Source of the DNA: Candidatus Microgenomates bacterium
Lineage (GTDB): Bacteria > Patescibacteriota > Microgenomatia > UBA1406 > GWC2-37-13
DNA: 60,568 nt
NCBI GenBank assembly: GCA_023245215.1
Contig: JAHFKS010000002.1
Coordinates: 1 to 60,568 of the forward strand
Reading direction: 5' to 3'
Below the pieces are notes generated by a model. The model was not told where the DNA came from, made no database searches, and worked only from the letters and a program-made list of their open reading frames with translations. Shown here piece by piece: positions 38,676-46,927 of the stretch. The translations under genes and the position numbers were made by a program. Numbering within the stretch: the stretch's first letter is position 1; every line of letters starts with the position of its first letter.

Positions 38676-41067
38676 CTATCCTTATCCCCACTAATACAAA
38701 AAACGACACGAATAGGAATTCCAAATAAACTAAAGGTGAAACTTGATTAACTTTAAAAATACCCGCAGAAAAAGGATGGCTTAAAATAATTAGCTGCAAA
38801 ATCAAGGGAACGCTGAAAGCGAGAATAAAAAGCGGCGACATTAAGTGGGCCAGATTTTGGTGGATGTGACGGTGGCTCAACCAAAGGTCTATAAAAACAA
38901 AGGATTGAATCAGCGTTAAGACTGAAAATGCCGCGGTCGGACCCAGACTCTTTGAAAAAATAAAAAAGGAACTAATTACTAAAACGGCGCCTACTGCGCC
39001 TACTGCGCCAATAAATATCTGGTCTCGCTCCTTCAATAAAACCATTTCTTTTTCCGGAGTAATTCCCATGACATTGGGGTCGCGGGGGGAAAATGACAGC
39101 ATTAGAGCCGGCAGGCCGTCCGTAACAAGATTAATATATAAAAGCTGTATTGGGTAAAAAAGCGTCGGCAAACCCAAGATTAAACCGATAACTAAAGCCA
39201 GAGCTTCGGAAACGTTGCACGATAAAAGATATTTAATGGCATTTTTAATATTGTTTATAATCCCCCGCCCCTCTTCAATGGCAACTACAATAGTGGCAAA
39301 ATTGTCGTCGGTGATGACCATGTCGGCTGTCTCGCGGGCGACATCGGTGCCGACTTCACCCATGGCTACGCCGACGTCTGCCTGCTTCAAGGCAATGGCG
39401 TCGTTGACGCCGTCGCCTGTGACAGCAACAATTTCACCTAACTGCTGGTAAAGTTTAACGATGCGGTTTTTTTGGAAGGGATTTGTCCGGGCAAAAACTT
39501 TGACACGCGGCAGTAAATTAAGCAACTGATTATCGGTATATTCTTCGAGCTGTTCGCCAGTCAAAATTTCATCGCCTTCGGTTATCAAGCCGGCGCCGAC
39601 AGCAATCGCTTCGGCGGTTTTCTCGTTGTCTCCGGTAATCATTACTACTTTTATTCCGGCTGATTTAGTCTTGGCAACGGCCTCTTTGACTTCCGGCCGG
39701 GGTGCATCGTGGATGGCAACCATACCCAAAAACGTTGACCCGGTAGAAAAAGCCAATACCCGTAATCCTTTTTCCGCCCAATCAGAAACCTGTTTTTCAA
39801 TTTTTTTTCTCTCTTCTTTTGTTAACTTACATACATTAATAATCGATTCGGGTGCTCCTTTGGAAAAATGTATTTTTGATTTTTGATTTTTGATTTTTGA
39901 CTTAACTATTACTGTCATCATTTTTGTAACGCTGTCGAAGGGTTTTTCTTCTATGAGCTGCCATTTTTTTCTTTCTTCTTCAATGTTTAGGCCGTTTTGC
40001 TGGGCAAAATATAGTAAGGCTCCCTCTGTGGGATCGCCGAGAACATCCCAAGAGCCGTGGTCGTGGACATAAACAAGCGACGCAGTGGAACAGAGAATGC
40101 CGTTTAAAATTAACAACTCTTTTGTTTTATCATCTGCGGATATTTCTTTTACCTGCATTTTATTTGTCGTCAGCGTCCCTGTCTTGTCAGTAGCTATTAA
40201 GGTAATGCTTCCTAAAGCTTCAATAGCCGAGAGGCGGCGGACAATGGCTTTTTTAGCCGCCATCCTTTTCATACCGATTGCCAGAGTGATTGTCATAACA
40301 GCCGGCAGGCCTTCGGGGACAACGGCGACCGCCAAAGATACAGCCAGCAAAAAAGCCGGAAAATATCCCGAACCTTCAAGAAGCGAAATGGCAAAAACAA
40401 TTACTGACAATAAAATACCGCCGATACCGATAAACCTCGTCAGATCGCCCAATTTCTTTTGAAGAGGGGTTGCACCTTCTTTAATTGATGATAAATTTTT
40501 TGCAATCGCGCCGAATTTGGTTTGGTCGCCTGTCTCAACCACTTTGACAATCCCGCGGCCACGGGCGACAATTGTCCCGGAATAAACTGCCTCCGATTCT
40601 TTTTTGGCAACCGACAGCGACTCGCCTGTCAATGCAGACTCATTTATCTCTAAATTTATTGTTTCGACGACTTCACCGTCGGCAGGCACCTTTACTCCTT
40701 CTTCAAGATAAACAATGTCGCCTTTGACCAAAAATTTGCTATCAATTTCTATCTGTTTTCCTTCCCTGATAACTCTCACTTTGGTGACGGTCATTTTCTT
40801 TAAAGCTTTTAAGGATTCTTCTGCTTTTGCTTCCTGATAAAGGCCGAAAAATGCATTGAGAATGACAATGGAAATTATCAGCGAACCGTCAACCATCTCA
40901 CCCAAAAAAAGGGAGAAAACTGCCGCACCCAACAACAAAACTGTCAAAAAGTTATTAAACTGTTCAAAAAAATTCAGAAGAATATTCTTTTTGGGAGGCT
41001 CAGAAATAAGATTATAACCGTATTGTTTTAGAAAATCACTTGCTTGTTGATTTGTTAATCCTTTCAT
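38653..41067 (-). CDS. P-type cation-transporting ATPase (P2/Ca2+-type)
   Basis: 804 residues. N-terminal actuator (SALTGESLSVAKKE), phosphorylation site DKTGTLTTNKMQ, the P2-type ion-binding PEGLP in AVVPEGLPAVMTITLA, nucleotide domain FSKGAPESI, hinge MITGDNEKTAEAIA and TGDGVNDAIALKQADVGVAMG. The C-terminal six-TM region is present. It probably exports Ca2+ (Na+ or K+ are alternatives). The insert VKSKIKNQKSKIH (39874-39904 repeat) lies in the nucleotide-binding domain. The start overlaps the HEPN-like gene end by 32 nt, which suggests translational coupling. Confidence 0.93.
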   Translation of the reverse strand: MKGLTNQQASDFLKQYGYNLISEPPKKNILLNFFEQFNNFLTVLLLGAAVFSLFLGEMVDGSLIISIVILNAFFGLYQEAKAEESLKALKKMTVTKVRVIREGKQIEIDSKFLVKGDIVYLEEGVKVPADGEVVETINLEINESALTGESLSVAKKESEAVYSGTIVARGRGIVKVVETGDQTKFGAIAKNLSSIKEGATPLQKKLGDLTRFIGIGGILLSVIVFAISLLEGSGYFPAFLLAVSLAVAVVPEGLPAVMTITLAIGMKRMAAKKAIVRRLSAIEALGSITLIATDKTGTLTTNKMQVKEISADDKTKELLILNGILCSTASLVYVHDHGSWDVLGDPTEGALLYFAQQNGLNIEEERKKWQLIEEKPFDSVTKMMTVIVKSKIKNQKSKIHFSKGAPESIINVCKLTKEERKKIEKQVSDWAEKGLRVLAFSTGSTFLGMVAIHDAPRPEVKEAVAKTKSAGIKVVMITGDNEKTAEAIAVGAGLITEGDEILTGEQLEEYTDNQLLNLLPRVKVFARTNPFQKNRIVKLYQQLGEIVAVTGDGVNDAIALKQADVGVAMGEVGTDVARETADMVITDDNFATIVVAIEEGRGIINNIKNAIKYLLSCNVSEALALVIGLILGLPTLFYPIQLLYINLVTDGLPALMLSFSPRDPNVMGITPEKEMVLLKERDQIFIGAVGAVGAVLVISSFFIFSKSLGPTAAFSVLTLIQSFVFIDLWLSHRHIHQNLAHLMSPLFILAFSVPLILQLIILSHPFSAGIFKVNQVSPLVYLEFLFVSFFVLVGIRIVKKIVRL
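39874..39904. repeat. GATTTTT tandem repeat in the ATPase gene
   Basis: Repeated TTTTTGATTTTTGAT units encode KSKIKNQKSKI in frame. Confidence 0.6.
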
Positions 41068-41542
41068 AGGCTTCTTCCATGGTACTTAAAATGTCTTCGA
41101 CGATTTTTTCGGCTTCATTAAATGTAATTGCTTTTATATTATGGGGAAAGTAATGGAATATTTGATTTCGCCCAACCCGCCAGACATTCCAAATCCTCTC
41201 TGCCAGCTCCACATTGACTTTTTCTTCAACTTTTTTGTATAATGACCGGTCTCCCAGTTTGCCAATCAAATTGGGCGACATAAGCTTACCCAAGCGTAGA
41301 TGGTCGGAAATATAATCAAGGTGGCTTATTAATCCGACATCTTTAAACAGCTGCTTTAAGAATCCTTCGTAAGCTTTAGCAAAAGGAAAAACCAAAAAAG
41401 AATAGTCTTTAAACTGGTATGCCTGATCTTTAATGATGTCGTTCATCAGGTACTGGCCTTCTTTTATCAGATCTTTCTGATTTTGGCTCAAATATTGCCA
41501 AAAATCGCTCGTCCGTAAAATCAATCTGTTAAGTTTGTCCAT
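41036..41542 (-). CDS. HEPN-like protein with R-x4-H motif
   Basis: 168 residues, all helical. AKAYEGFLKQLFKDVGLI in the middle and VWRVGRNQIFHYFPHN at about 133-148 contain an R-x4-H arrangement (RNQIFH) like the catalytic motif of HEPN ribonucleases and of RnlA/LsoA-like toxins. No cognate nucleotidyltransferase or antitoxin is adjacent; the downstream neighbour is a cation ATPase that overlaps its end. It may be a housekeeping or stress RNase, or a non-catalytic HEPN protein. The ATG at 41542 is preceded by an AT-rich promoter region. Confidence 0.5.
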   Translation of the reverse strand: MDKLNRLILRTSDFWQYLSQNQKDLIKEGQYLMNDIIKDQAYQFKDYSFLVFPFAKAYEGFLKQLFKDVGLISHLDYISDHLRLGKLMSPNLIGKLGDRSLYKKVEEKVNVELAERIWNVWRVGRNQIFHYFPHNIKAITFNEAEKIVEDILSTMEEAYERINKSTSK

Positions 41543-41591
41543 ATATTTTGTCCATATATAATGTATATATTACATAATAACAAAATTTTGA

Positions 41592-41597
41592 TATAAT
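41592..41597 (+). promoter_or_regulatory. -10 box of the kinase-like gene
   Basis: TATAAT six nt upstream of ATG 41604; leaderless arrangement. Confidence 0.45.
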
Positions 41598-41603
41598 TTT
41601 TCC

Positions 41604-42278
41604 ATGAAAAGGATCTATCAACTGATTGAAAAAAATCTGTTTGAAAAAATCTTTTTATCCAACAAGCCAGGCAAGATCAAAGGCCCTTTGCCGATAATCA
41701 CCATCTCCAGGGAAATGGGCTCAGGCGGCAAGCCGATTGCCAATCTGGTTGCAAAAAGGCTGCAGGGGCAATGGAAGGTCTACGACCAGGAAATTATCGA
41801 TGAAATCGCCAAAGAATCCCATCTGGAAAAAAAACTGATAAAATCCATCGACGAAAAAAGGCTGCCCCTGGCAGAAGAATTGGTGGCAGAAATTTTTGGC
41901 CGCCGGTTTTTGAATCTATCCGGATATTATAAACACCTGGTTAAAGTTCTGTCCTTGATCGGCCAACGCGGTTATGCGATCATATTGGGACGCGGCGCCA
42001 ACTTTATATTTCCCCATGCCTTAAAAATCAGAATTATCGCCGACATGAATCAAAGAATTACTTGGGAAATTACAAACGAGAATATTTCCCGTACCGAAGC
42101 AGTGAGAAGAATAGAAGATTCTGACGAAGAACGCCGGATGTTTGTCCAAACCTTATTCAACCACGACCACAAAAAAGCCCACCATTACGACATGGTTATC
42201 CGCACCGGTCCAAACCTAACTATAGAAGATGCTACGGATATGATTATCGAGCTTGCCAAAAGAAGATTCAAGATTTAA
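41604..42278 (+). CDS. Cytidylate kinase-like family protein
   Basis: 224 residues. LPIITISREMGSGGKPIANLVAKRL is the P-loop variant of cytidylate-kinase-like proteins; VYDQEIIDEIAKES, ILGRGANFIF, RIIADMNQRITW and SDEERRMFVQTLFN follow in the family order. It likely phosphorylates a nucleotide or another small molecule; related to but distinct from canonical Cmk. The last four residues (RFKI) and the stop are encoded by the AT-rich palindromic repeat that separates it from rplA. Confidence 0.85.
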   Translation: MKRIYQLIEKNLFEKIFLSNKPGKIKGPLPIITISREMGSGGKPIANLVAKRLQGQWKVYDQEIIDEIAKESHLEKKLIKSIDEKRLPLAEELVAEIFGRRFLNLSGYYKHLVKVLSLIGQRGYAIILGRGANFIFPHALKIRIIADMNQRITWEITNENISRTEAVRRIEDSDEERRMFVQTLFNHDHKKAHHYDMVIRTGPNLTIEDATDMIIELAKRRFKI

Positions 42279-42312
42279 GATTCATGAATCTTAAATCTTT
42301 ATTCTTGAATCC
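42265..42312. repeat. Perfect 30-bp palindrome, element of the AT-rich family
   Basis: 42270-42299 is a perfect palindrome: AAGATTTAAGATTCA followed by its reverse complement TGAATCTTAAATCTT. GATTC flanks extend it. Both converging genes end inside it, and a hairpin with A/T tails could terminate both. It resembles the two arms at 8188 and 8699 joined without the four-helix-bundle gene. Confidence 0.85.
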
Positions 42313-43078
42313 TTAGCTTTATGGAAGGACTCATCGTTGACTTAAGATAAGCTTTTTGGATATTCTTGATTGCGACTGATTCGATGAATTTTTCTGCATT
42401 GGCGACTAAATTCTTTTCTTCAAAAGATATTTTTCCGATCATTTGATGAATCAAGGGAGCCTTGGGTTCGGTCTTCCATTTAAGCATTCCCTTGGAAAAT
42501 TTTTTGACGATTTCTTCGGGGTTCGGGGAAATTGTGCCGGCTTTTGGATTGGGCATCAGGCCTTTTGGACCCAAAACTTTGGCAAACTTTGCCAGGCGCG
42601 GCATAAAAGAAGGATGCGTAACAAGGATGTCAAAATCGAGCTTGCCTTTCTCAATATCGGCCAAAATTTTATCATCGACCACGGCGACCTTAACGATTTT
42701 ACCCGTTGTATAAGGCAGATCGACCTCACCTTTCAGCCCGGTCTCCAAAACGACAAAGTGAAGTTCAACGCTCTCATCAATCTTAGAAGATTTTATCTTT
42801 TTTAAGAGAGCCACCGCTTCTTTGAGCGAATAAGTTTTAGCTTTATCGACGAGTTTATTTGCTTCTTCATACCGTTTGCCGCGGGATTTAACCTTTGCTA
42901 CTGCTTTTTTAGCAGATTTGACTGGTTTTGAAGGCTCTTTTACAACGGTTTTTTCAACGGCTTCCGGCTCTACTTTCTTTTTGGCAATCTTTTTTTGAGC
43001 GGCTTTTTCCTTCTGCTCTTTTTTTTGCTTTTCCTCTACTTCTTCGTTTCCTAAAACCCTAGTTCTAATTTTTCCCAT
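42299..43078 (-). CDS. rplA: Ribosomal protein L1 with long basic N-terminal extension
   Basis: About 259 residues from ATG 43078; an in-frame TTG lies 6 nt earlier. Residues 1-85 are a Lys/Glu/Ala-rich extension (EEKQKKEQKEKAAQKKIAKKK and similar). The L1 body follows: YSLKEAVALLKKI, ESVELHFVVL, VLGPKGLMPNPKAGTISPN, GKISFEEKNLVANAEKFI, KSTMSPSIKL. Domain II seems about 18 residues shorter than in E. coli (KVAVV goes straight to DDKILADIEKG). L1 binds 23S rRNA at the E-site stalk. The last residues (RIQE) are encoded by the AT-rich repeat. Cluster with rplK, nusG and secE. Confidence 0.93.
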   Translation of the reverse strand: MGKIRTRVLGNEEVEEKQKKEQKEKAAQKKIAKKKVEPEAVEKTVVKEPSKPVKSAKKAVAKVKSRGKRYEEANKLVDKAKTYSLKEAVALLKKIKSSKIDESVELHFVVLETGLKGEVDLPYTTGKIVKVAVVDDKILADIEKGKLDFDILVTHPSFMPRLAKFAKVLGPKGLMPNPKAGTISPNPEEIVKKFSKGMLKWKTEPKAPLIHQMIGKISFEEKNLVANAEKFIESVAIKNIQKAYLKSTMSPSIKLRIQE

Positions 43079-43214
43079 ATTCAATCAATTTTCAATTTTT
43101 AATTTTCATTGAATTTTCAATGATTCAATTTTCAAAAAAAGCGAAGATACCTTTTTGAGACAATCGCCTGGGCCCCTTTGGGTGAGGCGGTCGAAAAAAG
43201 CGTATCGAGCTTTT
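43079..43214. other. rplK-rplA intergenic region with repeats and hairpin
   Basis: 43084-43138 is a run of CAATTTTCAATTTTTAATTTTC-type repeat units. 43160-43195 holds, on the minus strand, a hairpin of the form CGCCT...AGGCG enclosing CCC-AAA-GGG, followed about 25 nt later by CTTCGCTTTTTTT. It may be a partial terminator or a protein-binding leader between the two ribosomal protein genes; I cannot tell which. Confidence 0.4.
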
Positions 43215-43640
43215 TTACTGTTCAACATCAATTCCCATACTCCTTGCTGTCCCGGCAACAATTTTTTTGGCTGCCTCGACGTCATTGGCATTTAAGTCGG
43301 GTAGTTTTTCTTTGGCAATTTCCTCCAACTGAACTTTTGTCAATTTTCCAACTTTTTCCGTGTTTGGTTTGCCGGAACCTTTTGCTAAGGATAATTTTTT
43401 CTTAATCATGGCGGCCACCGGCGGCAGCTTGGTGATAAAGGTGAAACTGCGGTCTTCAAAGACGGTAATGACCGCGGGAATAACCTGTCCTTTCATTTTT
43501 GACGTCCGTGCATTATATTCCTTAATGAAATCCATGATTGGAATACCGTGCTGACCCAAAGCCGGTCCGACTGGAGGAGCTGGCGTCGCTTCTCCGGCAG
43601 GGAGATTTAATTTAACAATAGTTTTAACTTTTTTTGCCAT
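43215..43640 (-). CDS. rplK: Ribosomal protein L11
   Basis: 141 residues, the standard length. [40 protein letters not shown], and the C-terminal rRNA-binding [20 protein letters not shown] and [10 protein letters not shown] identify L11, part of the GTPase-associated stalk base. It starts 1 nt after the nusG stop, so the two are tightly coupled. Confidence 0.97.
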   Translation of the reverse strand: MAKKVKTIVKLNLPAGEATPAPPVGPALGQHGIPIMDFIKEYNARTSKMKGQVIPAVITVFEDRSFTFITKLPPVAAMIKKKLSLAKGSGKPNTEKVGKLTKVQLEEIAKEKLPDLNANDVEAAKKIVAGTARSMGIDVEQ

Positions 43641-43641
43641 A

Positions 43642-44229
43642 TTATAATTTTGTCACTTGTAAAAAATCCAGTTCAACTGGTGTTTCCCGGTCAAAAATAG
43701 AAACCAATACTTTAACTTTTCCTCTTTCTTCGTCTATCGCCTCAACTGTACCCAAAAAGTCGGCAAACGGCCCTTCGGTTATCTTGACTGCTTCTCCTAC
43801 GGAGAACTTAGTCTTAAACTTAGGCTGTTCCTGTTCGACGAACTTCATAATGGCGTCGACCTCTTTTTCAGAAATTGCCGTCGGCTTTAAACCGGCGCCG
43901 ACAAATCCGGTCACGCCTTCTGTAGTCCTGACAACCAGCCAGGAATCATCGTTAAGGATCATCTTAACCAGAATATATCCTGGAAAAACTTTTTCTGTTG
44001 CTTTGGTTTTTTTGCCTTTTTTGACAACGACGATCTCCCGGGTGGGGATGACGACGCTGAAAATCTTGTCTTCAACTCCGAGTGATTTGATCCTCTGCTC
44101 CAACGCCTGTTTTACGCGCTGTTCATAGCCCGTTTGGATATGAATGACGTACCACTTGGCAGCTGATCCTACTACTTGGGTAACTTTTTCAACCTCTTTT
44201 TTCTCTTCAGTAATCTGTTTTTGATCCAT
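43642..44229 (-). CDS. nusG: Transcription elongation/antitermination factor NusG
   Basis: 195 residues. After a 20-residue charged tail come [49 protein letters not shown] and the KOW domain [23 protein letters not shown]. It binds RNA polymerase and couples it to ribosomes. That coupling is relevant to the attenuators proposed at 31441-30914. Genes upstream and downstream (secE, rplK) are the usual bacterial order. Confidence 0.97.
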   Translation of the reverse strand: MDQKQITEEKKEVEKVTQVVGSAAKWYVIHIQTGYEQRVKQALEQRIKSLGVEDKIFSVVIPTREIVVVKKGKKTKATEKVFPGYILVKMILNDDSWLVVRTTEGVTGFVGAGLKPTAISEKEVDAIMKFVEQEQPKFKTKFSVGEAVKITEGPFADFLGTVEAIDEERGKVKVLVSIFDRETPVELDFLQVTKL

Positions 44230-44242
44230 AAATTAAGGTAGT

Positions 44243-44440
44243 TTATCTGAATTTAGTAATAAACTCCAATCCTTTTGCCAACAAAATGTCTATTATACCC
44301 ACATAAAGTCCAATTATCAAGGAAACACCAAGGACGACTGCTGTCAGTCTGATTGTTTGCTGCCGCGACGGCCAGTTGACCTTTTTCAATTCGTCAACTA
44401 TTTCTGTTCCAAAGTTGGGCTGTGCTTGTACATTTGCCAT
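44243..44440 (-). CDS. secE: Preprotein translocase subunit SecE
   Basis: 65 residues: amphipathic helix IVDELKKVNWPSRQQTIRLT and one TM helix (AVVLGVSLIIGLYVGIIDILL). It clamps SecY in the Sec channel. First gene of the secE-nusG-rplK-rplA operon. Confidence 0.95.
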   Translation of the reverse strand: MANVQAQPNFGTEIVDELKKVNWPSRQQTIRLTAVVLGVSLIIGLYVGIIDILLAKGLEFITKFR

Positions 44441-44484
44441 TTGAATATTTTAGCACAAATAAATAAATTTGTTATATTTAAACT

Positions 44485-45117
44485 ATGTCCAGAGAAATTA
44501 TCCATTCTGTCATTTTAATCATCGCCATCGTCCTGGGATTTGTTTTCCCAAGGACCAGCCTCGCCAACTACGACTTCCAGATCACCGCTTTTCTTTTTCT
44601 CATCCTTTATCTGGCCAAAAAATTCTTTATTGTCAAGAGCTCTCCTTCGCGCTTAATCGAGTCAGTTGTTTTTACTTTGATAATAATCAGCATCGTCAAC
44701 ACGACCGGCGGGGTCTCGTCTCCTTTTTTCTTTTTGATATATTTTCTCCTCTTTTCTTTATCGCTCCTTCTTGAACCTTTGATTTCCGTAACCACGACCA
44801 TCGCCTTGATAGTTTTTTACCTCCTCTCCCTTCCCCAAAACCAGGACGTCAAAACTCTCCTTCCTATTATTTCCCTGGCTTTCATCACGCCTTTTGCCTT
44901 GTTTTTAGGCAGCGAACACAGGAAAAACGAGAAGTTTAAAATTAAAAACGAGAAACTCCAGGCAGATGCTTTTCTTTTTGTCTCGCTTCTCTTGAAAAAT
45001 CATTTGAAAAACATCAAAGAGGCAGTGGAAAACTTCGTCGGCGACCACGAACTGGACATTATCAAAAAATCTGCCGACAGAATGGAAAAGCTCATAGAAA
45101 AATTTGAGAAAAATTGA
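44485..45117 (+). CDS. Multi-spanning membrane protein with C-terminal helical tail
   Basis: 210 residues. About six TM helices (residues 5-140) are followed by a cytoplasmic coiled-coil-like tail (EHRKNEKFKIKNEKLQADAF and onwards). Its layout is like the input half of some histidine kinases but no HisKA or HATPase follows; the tail has HLKNIKEAVENF, which is not a clear H-box. Function unknown. It abuts the next gene (stop TGA directly followed by ATG), so the products may work together. Confidence 0.55.
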   Translation: MSREIIHSVILIIAIVLGFVFPRTSLANYDFQITAFLFLILYLAKKFFIVKSSPSRLIESVVFTLIIISIVNTTGGVSSPFFFLIYFLLFSLSLLLEPLISVTTTIALIVFYLLSLPQNQDVKTLLPIISLAFITPFALFLGSEHRKNEKFKIKNEKLQADAFLFVSLLLKNHLKNIKEAVENFVGDHELDIIKKSADRMEKLIEKFEKN

Positions 45118-45831
45118 ATGAAAACTTTTTACTTTTTATTAGTTGTATTTTTGACTTTTGGTAAAGTTCTTGCCGTTGACATGGAATCGGCCCGCTTCCA
45201 GATCAAATCAGCCAATGTCAATTCAGCGGCCGGTGATAAATCATCTGAAGGATATAAACTTTCCGACACAATCGGCCAGCTGGCGGCCGGCGAGTTTTCT
45301 TCGACCGGTTATGTCGTCAAGGCGGGCTTTCAATACATTCATTCTATTATTCCATTTCGTTTTTCCGTCTCAAATATTAATGTCGCACTTGGCACTTTAA
45401 CACCCAATATTCCGTCGACTGCAACAACCAACCTGACGGTTTACTTCGGAAGCGCAGGCCAGTATCAGGTCACCGCCATTGAGGAAGGCGCCCTAAAAAC
45501 GCTTTCGGGCAACGCCATACCCGATACGAGCTGCAACGGAGGCATTGACACCTGCAGCGAGTCTGTGGCAAAAACCTGGAGCTCTTCAACTGCCTATGGC
45601 TTTGGTTATAATATGAACGGCGATGATATCCCAACAGACTTTATCAGCACTGCCTACTTCCGCCCTTTCCCCGACAGGACTGCCGCCGAATCTCCGGCCG
45701 TTGTCATGACTAGCATCAATGTCGGCAAAAACCGCCAGTCAACCATGACTTTTAAAGCTAATGTTTCCCCTATTCAAGAAGCCGGTAGCTACCAAACCGT
45801 TATTAATTTCGTGGCAACACCTTCATTTTAA
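45118..45831 (+). CDS. Secreted surface protein, beta-sandwich type
   Basis: 237 residues: signal peptide MKTFYFLLVVFLTFGKVLA, then an N-terminal segment (GYKLSDTIGQLAAGEFSSTGYVVKAGF) and a beta-rich domain with two Cys (TSCNGGIDTC). The C-terminus (QEAGSYQTVINFVATPSF) parallels the end of the 491-aa protein at 49995 (QPAGYYFNKVRYTATATF), as does STAYGFGYNMNG versus STAYYGLGFSLAN. Probably a paralogous surface-layer or fimbria-like subunit. Operon partner of the anchored protein that follows. Confidence 0.6.
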   Translation: MKTFYFLLVVFLTFGKVLAVDMESARFQIKSANVNSAAGDKSSEGYKLSDTIGQLAAGEFSSTGYVVKAGFQYIHSIIPFRFSVSNINVALGTLTPNIPSTATTNLTVYFGSAGQYQVTAIEEGALKTLSGNAIPDTSCNGGIDTCSESVAKTWSSSTAYGFGYNMNGDDIPTDFISTAYFRPFPDRTAAESPAVVMTSINVGKNRQSTMTFKANVSPIQEAGSYQTVINFVATPSF

Positions 45832-45846
45832 TGATGAAATAAACAA

Positions 45847-46821
45847 ATGAAAAATAAACAAATCAATTTCAAATTCATTTTCCAAATATTTATTTATTTA
45901 ATTATTTTTTTATTTATCCATTCTGCAACTGTCAAGGCCCAGCAGGTCTCTTTATCGATTTCTCCGCCTATCCTCGAACTGGTGATTAAACCGGGAAAAT
46001 CTATTATGGTCGCCTACCGGGTGGAGAATTTCGGCGACCCGGTTATACTGACCGCCAAGCTTCTTAATTTCGAGCCACGAGACATCTTGGGTAATATTAG
46101 GATTAAAAATGAATTCAGCGGCCCGATCAGATTCAGCCTTGACAACGCCGATCAAGAACTTGAACGTCCGTTTTTTTTAAAAACTGGCGGCTCCCAACAA
46201 CTTCTTTTGCGGATACGCGCGCCCGAAGGAGCTCCGGAAGGTGATTATTATTACTCCCTTCTGGCCGAAGCCGCGCCGCCCAATGGATTGGAAGGTGTTG
46301 CCAGTACACGGGCCCGGGCGACTATTGGCAGCAATATTCTGATAACAGTAACTGAAAATGGCCTTGTTGAAGTAAAACCAAAAGTGGTTCTTTTTGATGT
46401 TTTGAACAAGTTGAGAATTTTTGACAGCTTTGACAAAATTCCTTTGCTTTTTATCGTCGAGAATAAAGGAAGAAATATGATCAAACCCGAAGGGAAAATC
46501 ACTCTTTCAGGAAATTTTGGCGAGCAGATAAAATATGACGTCATTCCTAAAAATATCCTATCTCAATCGGAAAGGTTGATTGAGGCTAGCCCGTCGGCGC
46601 AAACTACTTTTGAAGAAAAACCAATCAGCCTTCTTTTGTCGGGATTTTTCATCGGCTTTTATCGGCTTTCCACCCAACTTACCTTTGGCGAGAATTCTCC
46701 GACGGTTTTCAGCGCTACCAGCTTCTTTGCCTTTCCAATTAAGCTCACACTGGGAATAATCTTTGTCCTGATAATAACGGTTATCATCGTAAAAAGATTT
46801 TCTCATGATGATGAAGATTGA
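45847..46821 (+). CDS. Membrane-anchored extracytoplasmic protein (DUF916/WxL-associated-like)
   Basis: 324 residues: signal peptide (FIYLIIFLFIHSATVKA), two Ig-like domains beginning VSLSISPPILELVIKPGKSI and continuing with EGDYYYSLLAEA, and a C-terminal TM (IKLTLGIIFVLIITVIIV) with an acidic tail. The domain order resembles the transmembrane partner of WxL surface proteins. The signal peptide region is AT-rich repeat-like DNA. A second protein of this type occurs at 51489. Confidence 0.6.
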   Translation: MKNKQINFKFIFQIFIYLIIFLFIHSATVKAQQVSLSISPPILELVIKPGKSIMVAYRVENFGDPVILTAKLLNFEPRDILGNIRIKNEFSGPIRFSLDNADQELERPFFLKTGGSQQLLLRIRAPEGAPEGDYYYSLLAEAAPPNGLEGVASTRARATIGSNILITVTENGLVEVKPKVVLFDVLNKLRIFDSFDKIPLLFIVENKGRNMIKPEGKITLSGNFGEQIKYDVIPKNILSQSERLIEASPSAQTTFEEKPISLLLSGFFIGFYRLSTQLTFGENSPTVFSATSFFAFPIKLTLGIIFVLIITVIIVKRFSHDDED

Positions 46822-46892
46822 TTGTCTATTGGAAGAGACTTCTTTTTAATATAATCCGCATTGTGTTTTTTGTAGCAGATAGTCTATAGACT

Positions 46893-46927
46893 CCCATGAG
46901 ACTAATTGTTCTAATTAGTCTCATGGG
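46893..46927 (+). promoter_or_regulatory. Perfect 15-bp hairpin covering comEA start codons
   Basis: CCCATGAGACTAATT (46893-46907), loop GTTCT, AATTAGTCTCATGGG (46913-46927). ATG 46896 lies in the 5' arm and in-frame ATG 46923 in the 3' arm. A second small palindrome AGTCTATAGACT is just upstream, as is TATAAT near 46850. There is no U-tract, so it is not a terminator. Confidence 0.75.

Noticed and set aside
43640-44230. Plus-strand frame at 43634-44128 opposite nusG
   Set aside because: Antisense to well-conserved NusG; no independent support.
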